From NCBI RefSeq assembly GCF_051014685.1, contig NW_027478539.1, forward strand, positions 310,001 through 374,000: a stretch of 64,000 bases of DNA, in the 5' to 3' direction. Positions 50,401 to 61,301 of the stretch are shown piece after piece. The position numbers and the translations under genes are program-made. Numbering within the stretch: position 1 is the first letter of the stretch; each line of letters begins with the position of its first letter. The DNA comes from Ptiloglossa arizonensis. Its lineage: Eukaryota > Arthropoda > Insecta > Hymenoptera > Colletidae. The notes beneath the pieces were generated by a model that saw nothing but the letters and a program-made list of their open reading frames with translations, searched no databases and had not been told where the DNA came from.

Positions 50401-51250
50401 GCGAGATATGGCAGTTTGGAGGTAAGGAACGCTTGAGAAACTCAAAATTTTCGCAGTTCTGATGCTCGAAACGAATAACTAGAACGGCCTAGGGGAAAAG
50501 TACGAATACCGTTGTAATCGGGCGAGTTTCTACTTTCAGATGCAACAGAAATTTTGTGGATCGGTCAATCCGTTCGCGAGATATGGCAGTTTGGAGGTAA
50601 GAAACGTTAGAGAAACTCAAAATTTTCGCAGTTCTGATGCTCGAAACGAATAACTAGAACGGCCTAGGGGAAAAGTACGCACACGGTTGTAATCGGGCGA
50701 GTTTCTACTTTCAGATGCAACAGAAATTTTGTGGATCGGTCAATCCGTTCGCGAGATATGGCAGTTTGGAGGTAAGAAACGTTTGAGAAACTCAAAATTT
50801 TCGCAGTTCTGATGCTCGAAACGAATAACTAGAACGGCCTAGGGGAAAAGTACGCACACGGTTGTAATCGGGCGAGTTTCTACTTTCAGATGCAACAGAA
50901 ATTTTGCGGATTGGTTAATCCGTTCGCGAGATATGGCAGTTTGGAGGTAAGGAACGCTTGAGAAACTCAAAATTTTCGCAGTTCTGATGCTCGAAACGAA
51001 TAACTAGAACGGCCTAGGGGAAAAGTACGAATACCGTTGTAATCGGGCGAGTTTCTACTTTCAGATGCAACAGAAATTTTGTGGATCGGTCAATCCGTTC
51101 GCGAGATATGGCAGTTTGGAGGTAAGAAACGTTAGAGAAACTCAAAATTTTCGCAGTTCTGATGCTCGAAACGAATAACTAGAACGGCCTAGGGGAAAAG
51201 TACGCACACGGTTGTAATCGGGCGAGTTTCTACTTTCAGATGCAACAGAA
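50376..51250 (+). repeat. Scrambled local reiteration of GTGGATCGG units
   Basis: Units with GGTTAATCC/AAGGAACG, GTGGATCGG and CACACGG are reiterated: GTGGATCGG occurs at 50,206, 50,556, 50,731 and 51,081. The private change GTAAGAAACGTTAGAG (near 50,608 and 51,133) shows a 525-bp (three-unit) duplication. This is the densest run of one subtype in the window and ends the orderly part of domain 2. Confidence 0.8.
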
Positions 51251-51643
51251 ATTTTGCGGATTGGTCAATCCGTTCGCGAGATATGGCAGTTTGGAGGTAA
51301 GAAACGCTTGAGAAACTCAAAATTTTCGCAGTTCTGATGCTCGAAACGAATAACTAGAACGGCCTAGGGGAAAAGTACGCATACCGTTGTAAACGGGCGA
51401 GTTTCTACTGTCAGATGCAACAGAAATTTTGCGGATTAGTCAATACGTTCGCGAAATATGGCAGTTTGGAGGTAAGAAACGCTTGAGAAACTCAAAATTT
51501 TCGCAGTTCTGATGCTCGACAAGCATAACTAGAACGGTCTAGGGGAAAAGTACGCAAACCGTTGTAATCGGGCGACTTTCTACTTTCAGATGCAACAGAA
51601 ATTTTGCGGATTGGTCAATCCGTTCGCGAGATATGGCAGTTTG

Positions 51644-52312
51644 TAGGTAAGAAACGGTTGAGAAACTCAAAATTTTCACAGTTCTGATGCTCGAAACGAA
51701 TAACCAGAACGGCCTAGGGGATAAGTACGCATACCGTTGTAATCGGGCGAGTTTCTACTTTCAGATGCAACAGAAATTTTGCGGATTGGTCAATCCGTTC
51801 GCGAGATATGGCAGTTTGGAGGTAAGCAACGCTTGGGAAACCCAAAATTTTCGCAGTTCTCATGCTCGAAACGAATAACTAGAACGGCCTAGGGGAAAAG
51901 TACGCATACCGTTGTAATCGGGCGAGTTTCTACTTTCAGATGCAACAGAAATTTTGCGGATTGGTCAATCCGTTCGCGAGATATGGCAGTTTGGAGGTAA
52001 GAAACGCTTGAGAAACTCAAAATTTTCGCAGTTCTGATGCTCGAAACGAATAACCAGAACGGCCTAGGGGATAAGTACGCATACCGTTGTAATCGGGCGT
52101 GTTTCTACTTTCAGATGCAACAGAAATTTTGCGGATTGGTCAATCCGTTCGCGAGATATGGCAGTTTGGAGGTAAGAAACGCTTGAGAAACTCAAAATTT
52201 TCGCAGTTCTGATGCTCGACAAGCATAACTAGAACGGTCTAGGGGAAAAGTACGCATACCGTTGTAATCGGGCGAGTTTCTACTTTCAGATGCAACAGAA
52301 ATTTTGCGGATT
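51644..52312 (+). repeat. 669-bp block repeated at 54,969-55,637
   Basis: No difference is visible between this stretch and 54,969-55,637 (offset 3,325 bp, 19 units). Shared markers are GGTTGAG with TTTTCACAG, AATAACCAG with GGATAAG, CTTGGGAAACCC with TTCTCATGC, and GGGCGTGTTTC. The block opens domain 3. Confidence 0.88.
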
Positions 52313-53011
52313 GGTCAATCCGTTCGCGAGATATGGCAGTTTGTAGGTAAGAAACGCTTGAGAAGCTCAAAATTTTCGCAGTTCTGATGCTCGAAACGAA
52401 TAACCAGAACGGCCTAGGGGAAAAGTACGCATACCGTTGTAATCGGGCGAGTTCCTACTTTCAGAGGCAACAGAAATTTTGCGGATTGGTCAATCCGTTC
52501 GCGAGATATGGCAGTTTGGAGGTAAGAAACGCTTGAGAAACTCAAAATTTTCGCAGTTCTGATGCTCGAAACGAATAACTAGAACGGACTAGGGGAAAAG
52601 TACGCATACCGTTGTAATCGGGCGAGTTTCTACTTTCAGATGCAACAGAAATTTTTCGGATTGGTCAATCCGTTCGCGAGGTATGGCAGTTTGGAGGTAA
52701 GAAACGCTTGAGAAACTCAAAATTATCGCAGTTCTGATGCTCGACAAGCATAACTAGAACGGTCTAGGGGAAATGTACGCATACCGTTGCAATCGGGCGA
52801 CTTTCTACTTTCAGATGCAACAGAAATTTTGCGGATTGGTCAATCCGTTCGCGAGATATGGCAGTTTGGAGGTAAGAAACGGTTGGGAAACTCAAAATTT
52901 TCGCAGTTCTGATGCTCGAAACGAATAACTAGAACGGACTAGGGGAAAAGTACGCATACCGTTGCAATCGGGCGAGTTTCTACTTTCAGATGCAACAGAA
53001 ATTTTGCGGAC

Positions 53012-53979
53012 TGGTCAATCCGTTCGCGAGATATGGCAGTTTGGAGGTAAGAAACGCTTGAGAAACTCAAAATTTTCGCAGTTCTGATGCTCGAAACGAA
53101 TAACTAGAACGGCCTAGGAGAAAAGTACGCATACCGATGTAATCGGGCGAGTTTCTACTGTCAGATGCAACAGAAATTTTGCGGATTAGTCAATCCGTTC
53201 GCGAGATATGGCAGTTTGGAGGAAAGAAACGCTTGAGAAACTCAAAATTTTCGCAGTTCTGATGCTCGACAAGCATAACTAGAACGGTCTAGGGGAAAAG
53301 TACGCATACTGTTGTAATCGGGCGAGTTTCTACTTTCAGATGCAACAGAAATTTTGCGGATTGGTCAATCTGTTCGCGAGATATGGCAGTTTGGAGGTAA
53401 GAAACGCTTGAGAAACACAAAATTTTCGCAGTTCTGATGCTCGAAACGAATAACTACAACGGCCTAGGGGATAAGTACGCATACCGTTGTAATCGGGCGA
53501 GTTTCTACTTTCAGATGCAACAGAAATTTTGCGGATTGGTCATTCCGTTCGGGAGATATGGCAGTTTGGAGGTAAGCAACGCTTGAGAAACCCAAAATTT
53601 TCGCAGTTCTCATGCTCGAAACAAATAACTACAACGGCCTAGGGGAAAAGTACGCATACCGTTGTAATCGGGCGAGTTTCTACTTTCAGATGCAACAGAA
53701 ATTTTGCGGACTGGTCAATCCGTTCGCGAGATATGGCAATTTGGAGGTAAGAAACGCTTGAGAAACTCAAAATTTTCGCAGTTCTGATGCTCGACAAGCA
53801 TAACTAGAACGGCCTAGGGGTAAAGTACGCATACCGTTGTAATCGGGCGAGTTTCTACTTTCAGATGCAACAGAAATTTTGCGGATTGGTCAATCCGTTC
53901 GCGAGATATGGCAGTTTGGAGGTAAGAAACGCTTGAGAAACTCAAAATTTTCGCAGTTCTGATGCTCGAAACGAATAAC
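53012..53979 (+). repeat. Embedded domain 2 block in domain 3
   Basis: This stretch matches 47,937-48,904 at an offset of 5,075 bp (29 units), including the rare AGGGGTAAAG (48,741/53,816). Both copies carry private changes (CATACTG, AAACACAAAA and CAAATAAC here; AGCGAG and GCTACG there). The copying is therefore not the most recent event. Flanking units on both sides are of domain 3 type. Confidence 0.85.
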
Positions 53980-54968
53980 CAGAACGGCCTAGGGGATAAG
54001 TACGCATACCGTTGTAATCGGGCGAGTTTCTACTTTCAGATGCAACAGAAATTTTGCGGATTGGTCAATCCGTTCGCGAGATATGGCAGTTTGGAGGTAA
54101 GAAACGCTTGAGAAACTCAAAATTTTCGCCGTTCTGATGCTCGACAAGCATAACTAGAACGGTCTAGGGGAAAAGTACGCATACCGTTGTAATCGGGCGA
54201 GTTTCTACTTTCAGATGCAACAGAAATTTTGCGGATTGGTCAATCCGTTCGCGAGATATGGCAGATTGTAGGTAAGAAACGCTTGAGAAACTCAACATTT
54301 TTGCAGTTCTGATGCTCGAAACGAATAACTAGAACGGCCTAGGGGAAAAGTACGCATACCGTTGTAATCGGGCGAGTTTCTACTTTCAGGTGCAACAGAA
54401 ATTTTGCGGATCGGTTAATCCGTTCGCGAGATATGGCAGTTTGGAGGTAAGAAACGCTTGAGAAACTCAAAATTTTCGCAGTTCTGATGCTCGAAACGAA
54501 TAACTAGAACGGACTAGGGGAAAAGTACGCATACCGTTGCAATCGGGCGAGTTTCTACTTTCAGATGCAACAGAAATTTTGCGGATCGGTCAATCCGTTC
54601 GCGAGATATGGCAGTTTGGAGGTAAGAAACGTTTGAGAAACTCAAAATTTTCGCAGTTCTGATGCTCGAAACGAATAACTAGAACGGCCTAGGGGAAAAG
54701 TACGCATACCGTTGTAATCGGGCGAGTTTCTACTTTCAGATGCAACAGAAATTTTGCGGATTGGTCAATCCGTTCGCGAGATATGGCAGTTTGGAGGTAA
54801 GAAACGCTTGAGAAACTCAAAATTTTAACAGTTCTGATGCTCGAAACGAATAACTAGAACGGACTAGGGGAAAAGTACGCATACCGTTGTAATCGGGCGA
54901 GTTTCTACTTTCAGATGCAACAGAAATTTTGCGGATTGGTCAATCCGTTCGCGAGATATGGCAGTTTG

Positions 54969-55637
54969 GAGGTAAGAAACGGTTGAGAAACTCAAAATTT
55001 TCACAGTTCTGATGCTCGAAACGAATAACCAGAACGGCCTAGGGGATAAGTACGCATACCGTTGTAATCGGGCGAGTTTCTACTTTCAGATGCAACAGAA
55101 ATTTTGCGGATTGGTCAATCCGTTCGCGAGATATGGCAGTTTGGAGGTAAGCAACGCTTGGGAAACCCAAAATTTTCGCAGTTCTCATGCTCGAAACGAA
55201 TAACTAGAACGGCCTAGGGGAAAAGTACGCATACCGTTGTAATCGGGCGAGTTTCTACTTTCAGATGCAACAGAAATTTTGCGGATTGGTCAATCCGTTC
55301 GCGAGATATGGCAGTTTGGAGGTAAGAAACGCTTGAGAAACTCAAAATTTTCGCAGTTCTGATGCTCGAAACGAATAACCAGAACGGCCTAGGGGATAAG
55401 TACGCATACCGTTGTAATCGGGCGTGTTTCTACTTTCAGATGCAACAGAAATTTTGCGGATTGGTCAATCCGTTCGCGAGATATGGCAGTTTGGAGGTAA
55501 GAAACGCTTGAGAAACTCAAAATTTTCGCAGTTCTGATGCTCGACAAGCATAACTAGAACGGTCTAGGGGAAAAGTACGCATACCGTTGTAATCGGGCGA
55601 GTTTCTACTTTCAGATGCAACAGAAATTTTGCGGATT
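54969..55637 (+). repeat. Second copy of the 51,644 block
   Basis: This is the partner of 51,644-52,312, with no differences seen. To the right the copies part at GGATTAGTC (55,636). Between the two copies lies the embedded domain 2 block, so the pair flanks it. Confidence 0.85.
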
Positions 55638-55899
55638 AGTCAATCCGTTCGCGAGATATGGCAGTTTGGAGGTAAGAAACGCTTGAGAAACTCAAAATTT
55701 TCGCAGTTCTGATGCTCGAAACGAATAACTAGAACGGACTAGGGGAAAAGTACGCATACCGTTGCAATCGGGCGAGTTTCTACTTTCAGATGCAACAGAA
55801 ATTTTGCGGATCGGTCAATCCGTTCGCGAGATATGGCAGTTTGGAGGTAAGAAACGTTTGAGAAACTCAAAATTTTCGCAGTTCTGATGCTCGAAACAA

Positions 55900-57801
55900 A
55901 TAACTAGAACGGCCTAGGGGAAAAGAACGCACACCGTTGTAATCGGGCGAGTTTCTACTTTCAGATGCAACAGAAATTTTGCGGATTGGTCAATCCGTTC
56001 GCGAGATATGGCAGTTTGGAGGTAAGAAACGCTTGGGAAACCCAAAACTTTCGCAGTTCTCATGCTCGAAACGAATAACTAGAACGGCCTAGGGGAAAAG
56101 TACGCATACCGTTGTAATCGGGCGAGTTTCTACTTTCAGATGCAACAGAAATTTTGCGGATTGGTCAATCCGTTCGCGAGATATGGCAGTTTGGAGGTAA
56201 GAAACGCTTGAGAAACTCAAAATTTTCGCAGTTCTGATGCTCGAAACGAATAACCAGAACGGCCTAGGGGATAAGTACGCATACCGTTGTAATCGGGCGA
56301 GTTTCTACTTTCAGATGCAACAGAAATTTTGCGGATTGGTCAATCCGTTCGCGAGATATGGCAGTTTGGAGGTAAGAAACGCTTGAGAAACTCAAAATTA
56401 TCGCAGTTCTGATGCTCGACAAGCATAACTAGAACGGTCTAGGGGAAAAGTACGCAAACCGTTGTAATCGGGCGACTTTCTACTTTCAGATGCAACAGAA
56501 ATTTTGCGGATTGGTCAATCCGTTCGCGAGATATGGCAGTTTGTAGGTAAGAAACGCTTGAGAAACTCAACATTTTTGCAGTTCTGATGCTCGAAACGAA
56601 TAACTAGAACGGCCTAGGGGAAAAGTACGCTCACCGTTGTAATCGGGCGAGTTTCTACTTTCAGATGCAAGAGAAATTTTGCGGATTGGTCAATCCGTTC
56701 GCGAGATATGGCAGTTTGGAGGTAAGCAACGCTTGAGAAACCCAAAATTTTCGCAGTTCTCATGCTCGAAACGAATAACTACAACGGCCTAGGGGAAAAG
56801 TACGCAAACCGTTGTAATCGGGCGACTTTCTACTTTCAGATGCAACAGAAATTTTGCGGATTGGTCAATCCGTTCGCGAGATATGGCAGTTTGTAGGTAA
56901 GAAACGCTTGAGAAACTCAACATTTTTGCAGTCCTGATGCTCGAAACGAATAACTAGAACGGCCTAGGGGAAAAGTACGCACACCGTTGTAATCGGCCGA
57001 GTTTCTACTTTCAGATGCAACAGAAATTTTGCGGATTGGTCAATCCGTTCGCGAGGTATGGCAGTTTGGAGGTAAGAAACGCTTGAGAAACTCAAAATTT
57101 TCGCAGTTCTGATGCTCGAAACGAATAACTAGAACGGACTAGGGGAAAAGTACGCATACCGTTGTAATCGGGCGAGTTTTTACTTTCAGATGCAACAGAA
57201 ATTTTGCAGATTGGCCTATCCGTTCGCGAGATATGGCAGTTTGGAGGTAAGAAACGGTTGAGAAACTCAAAATTTTCACAGTTCTGATGCTCGAAACGTA
57301 TAACCAGAACGGCCTAGGGGAAAAGTACGCATACCGTTGTAATCGGGCGAGTTTCTACTTTCAGATGCAACAGAAATTTTGCGGATTGGTCAATCCGTTC
57401 GCGAGATATGGCAGTTTGGAGGTAAGCAACGCTTGAGAAACTCAAAATTTTCGAAGTTCTCATGCTCGAAACGAATAACTACAACGGCCTAGGGGAAAAG
57501 TACGCATAACGTTGTAATCGGGCGAGTTTCTACTTTCAGATGCAACAGAAATTTTGCGGATTGGTCAATCCGTTCGCGAGATATGGCAGTTTGGAGGTAA
57601 GAAACGCTTGAGAAACTCAAAATTATCGCAGTTCTGATGCTCGACAAGCATAACTAGAACGGTCTAGGGGAAATGTACGCATACCGTTGCAATCGGGCGA
57701 CTTTCTACTTTCAGATGCAACAGAAATTTTGCGGATTGGTCAATCCGTTCGCGAGATATGGCAGTTTGGAGGTAAGAAACGGTTGGGAAACTCAAAATTT
57801 T
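55900..57801 (+). repeat. 11-unit higher-order repeat, copy 1
   Basis: This 1.9-kb unit contains, in order: CTTGGGAAACCC, AACCAG/GGATAAG, AAAATTATCG/GGTCTAGG, CAAACCG/GCGACTTTC, CAACATTTTTGC, GCAAGAGAAATT (56,666), AGAAACCCAA, a second CAACATTTTTGC, GGACTAGG, GGCCTATCC (57,211), CGAAGTTCTCATG, AAAATTATCG/AAATGTACG/GTTGCAATC and GGTTGGGAAAC. It recurs in full at 59,400-61,301 (offset 3,500 bp) and in part at 57,950-59,400 (offset 1,575 bp). Confidence 0.85.
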
Positions 57802-59399
57802 CGCAGTTCTGATGCTCGAAACGAATAACTAGAACGGACTAGGGGAAAAGTACGCATACCGTTGCAATCGGGCGAGTTTCTACTTTCAGATGCAACAGAA
57901 ATTTTGCGGATTGGTCAATCCGTTCGCGAGATATGGCAGTTTGCAGGTAAGAAACGCTTGAGAAACTCAAAATTATCGCAGTTCTGATGCTCGACAAGCA
58001 TAACTAGAACGGTCTAGGGGAAAAGTACGCAAACCGTTGTAATCGGGCGACTTTCTACTTTCAGATGCAACAGAAATTTTGCGGATTGGTCAATCCGTTC
58101 GCGAGATATGGCAGTTTGTAGGTAAGAAACGCTTGAGAAACTCAACATTTTTGCAGTTCTGATGCTCGAAACGAATAACTAGAACGGCCTAGGGGAAAAG
58201 TACGCACACCGTTGTAATGGGGCGAGTTTCTACTTTCAGATGCAAGAGAAATTTTGCGGATTGGTCAATCCGTTCGCGAGATATGGCAGTTTGGAGGTAA
58301 GCAACGCTTGAGAAACCCAAAATTTTCGCAGTTCTCATGCTCGAAACGAATAACTACAACGGCCTAGGGGAAAAGTACGCAAACCGTTGTAATCGGGCGA
58401 CTTTCTACTTTCAGATGCAACAGAAATTTTGCGGATTGGTCAATCCGTTCGCGAGATATGGCAGTTTGTAGGTAAGAAACGCTTGAGAAACTCAACATTT
58501 TTGCAGTTCTGATGCTCGAAACGAATAACTAGAACGGCCTAGGGGAAAAGTACGCACACCGTTGTAATCGGGCGAGTTTCTACTTTCAGATGCAACAGAA
58601 ATTTTGCGGATTGGTCAATCCGTTCGCGAGGTATGGCAGTTTGGAGGTAAGAAACGCTTGAGAAACTCAAAATTTTCGCAGTTCTGATGCTCGAAACGAA
58701 TAACTAGAACGGACTAGGGGAAAAGTACGCATACCGTTGTAATCGGGCGAGTTTTTACTTTCAGATGCAACAGAAATTTTGCAGATTGGCCTATCCGTTC
58801 GCGAGATATGGCAGTTTGGAGGTAAGAAACGGTTGAGAAACTCAAAATTTGCACAGTTCTGATGCTCGAAACGTATAACCAGAACGGCCTAGGGGAAAAG
58901 TACGCATACCGTTGTAATCGGGCGAGTGTCTACTTTCAGATGCAACAGAAATTTTGCGGATTGGTCAATCCGTTCGCGAGATATGGCAGTTTGGAGGTAA
59001 GCAACGCTTGAGAAACTCAAAATTTTCGAAGTTCTCATGCTCGAAACGAATAACTACAACGGCCTAGGGGAAAAGTACGCATAACGTTGTAATCGGGCGA
59101 GTTTCTACTTTCAGATGCAACAGAAATTTTGCGGATTGGTCAATCCGTTCGCGAGATATGGCAGTTTGGAGGTAAGAAACGCTTGAGAAACTCAAAATTA
59201 TCGCAGTTCTGATGCTCGACAAGCATAACTAGAACGGTCTAGGGGAAAGGTACGCATACCGTTGCAATCGGGCGACTTTCTACTTTCAGATGCAACAGAA
59301 ATTTTGCGGATTGGTCAATCCGTTCGCGAGATATGGCAGTTTGGAGGTAAGAAACGGTTGGGAAACTCAAAATTTTCGCAGTTCTGATGCTCGAAACGA
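57802..59399 (+). repeat. Shortened (9-unit) copy 2 of the 11-unit repeat
   Basis: This copy lacks the CTTGGGAAACCC and GGATAAG units at the left of copy 1 but keeps the rest in order. GCAAGAGAAATT is at 58,241 and GGCCTATCC at 58,786, each exactly 1,575 bp from copy 1. Private changes include TAATGGGGCG near 58,219, AATTTGCACAG near 58,847 and GAGTGTCTAC near 58,926. Confidence 0.83.
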
Positions 59400-61301
59400 A
59401 TAACTAGAACGGCCTAGGGGAAAAGTACGCACACCGTTGTAATCGGGCGAGTTTCTACTTTCAGATGCAACAGAAATTTTGCGGATTGGTCAATCCGTTC
59501 GCGAGATATGGCAGTTTGGAGGTAAGAAACGCATGGGAAACCCAAAATTTTCGCAGTTCTCATGCTCGAAACGAATAACTAGAACGGCCTAGGGGAAAAG
59601 TACGCATACCGTTGTAATCAGGCGAGTTTCTACTTCCAGATGCAACAGAAATTTTGCGGATTGGTCAATCCGTTCGCGAGATATGGCAGTTTGGAGGTAA
59701 GAAACGCTTGAGAAACTCAAAATTTTCGCAGTTCTGATGCTCGAAACGAATAACCAGAACGGCCTAGGGGATAAGTACGCATACCGTTGTAATCGGGCGA
59801 GTTTCTACTTTCAGATGCAACAGAAATTTTGCGGATTGGTCAATCCGTTCGCGAGATATGGCAGTTTGGAGGTAAGAAACGCTTGAGAAACTCAAAATTA
59901 TCGCAGTTCTGATGCTCGACAAGCATAACTAGAACGGTCTAGGGGAAAAGTACGCAAACCGTTGTAATCGGGCGACTTTCTACTTTCAGAAGCAACAGAA
60001 ATTTTGCGGATTGGTCAATCCGTTCGCGAGATATGGCAGTTTGTAGGTAAGAAACGCTTGAGAAACTCAACATTTTTGCAGTTCTGATGCTCGAAACGAA
60101 TAACTAGAACGGCCTAGGGGAAAAGTACGCATACCGTTGTAATCGGGCGAGTTTCTACTTTCAGATGCAAGAGAAATTTTGCGGATTGGTCAATCCGTTC
60201 GCGAGATATGGCAGTTTGGAGGTAAGCAACGCTTGAGAAACCCAAAATTTTCGCAGTTCTCATGCTCGAAACGAATAACTACAACGGCCTAGGGGAAAAG
60301 TACGCAAACCGTTGTAATCGGGCGACTTTCTACTTTCAGATGCAACAGAAATTTTGCGGATTGGTCAATCCGTTCGCGAGATATGGCAGTTTGTAGGTAA
60401 GAAACGCTTGAGGAACTCAACATTTTTGCAGTTCTGATGCTCGAAACGAATAACTAGAACGGCCTAGGGGAAAAGTACGCACACCGTTGTAATCGGGCGA
60501 GTTTCTACTTTCAGATGCAACAGAAATTTTGCGGATTGGTCAATCCGTTCGCGAGATATGGCAGTTTGGATGTAAGAAACGCTTGAGAAACTCAAAATTT
60601 TCGCAGTTCTGATGCTCGAAACGAATAACTAGAACGGACTAGGGGAAAAGTACGCATACCGTTGTAATCGGGCGAGTTTCTACTTTCAGATGCAACAGAA
60701 AGTTTGCAGATTGGCCTATCCGTTCGCGAGATATGGCAGTTTGGAGGTAAGAAACGGTTGAGAAACTCAAAATTTTCACAGTTCTGATGCTCGAAACGAA
60801 TAACCAGAACGGCCTAGGGGAAAAGTACGCATACCGTTGTAATCGGGCGAGTTTCTACTTTCAGACGCAACAGAAATTTTGCGGATTGGTCAATCCGTTC
60901 GCGAGATATGGCAGTTTGGAGGTAAGCAACGCTTGAGAAACTCAAAATTTTCGAAGTTCTCATGCTCGAAACGAATAACTACAACGGCCTAGGGGAAAAG
61001 TACGCATAACGTTGTAATCGGGCGAGTTTCTACTTTCAGAGGCAACAGAAATTTTGCGGATTGGTCAATCCGTTCGCGAGATATGGCAGTTTGGAGGAAA
61101 GAAACGCTTGAGAAACTCAAAATTATCGCAGTTCTGATGCTCGACAAGCATAACTAGAACGGTCTAGGGGAAATGTACGCATACCGTTGCAATCGGGCGA
61201 CTTTCTACTTTCAGATGCAACATAAATTTTGCGGATTGGTCAATCCGTTCGCGAGATATGGCAGTTTGGAGGTAAGAAACGGTTGGGAAACTCAAAATTT
61301 T
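59400..61301 (+). repeat. 11-unit higher-order repeat, copy 3
   Basis: This full-length copy has GCAAGAGAAATT at 60,166 and GGCCTATCC at 60,711, 1,925 bp from copy 2 and 3,500 bp from copy 1. Private changes include GCATGGGAAACCC, CAGAAGCAAC, AGAAAGTTTGC and GAGGAAAGAAACG. The right edge changes to a TTTTCACAG / CGACAAGC unit. Confidence 0.83.

Larger units (their letters stand above)
28701..51643 (+). repeat. Array domain 2 (A88/T88, TACTGTCAG, CAACATTTTT variants)
   Basis: Domain 2 carries recurrent linked variants that are absent or rare to its left. They include GGACTAGG and GGTCTAGG. They also include a unit pair with ACCGATG, TACTGTCAG, GGATTAGTC and GGAGGAAAG, a CAACATTTTTGC unit preceded by TTTGTAGGTAAG, and a CAGGTGCAAC, GGTTAATCC, AAGGAACG unit. 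Others are GTGGATCGG, CACACGG, GGACTGG with GCAATTTGG, and GGTCATTCC with GTTCGGGAG. These subtypes recur in a largely fixed order, giving clear higher-order blocks, the clearest being 2.8 kb (16 units) from about 40 to 50 kb. Two GGACTAGG units already occur in domain 1 (26,161 and 27,388), so the boundary is a change in frequency rather than an absolute break. Confidence 0.8.
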
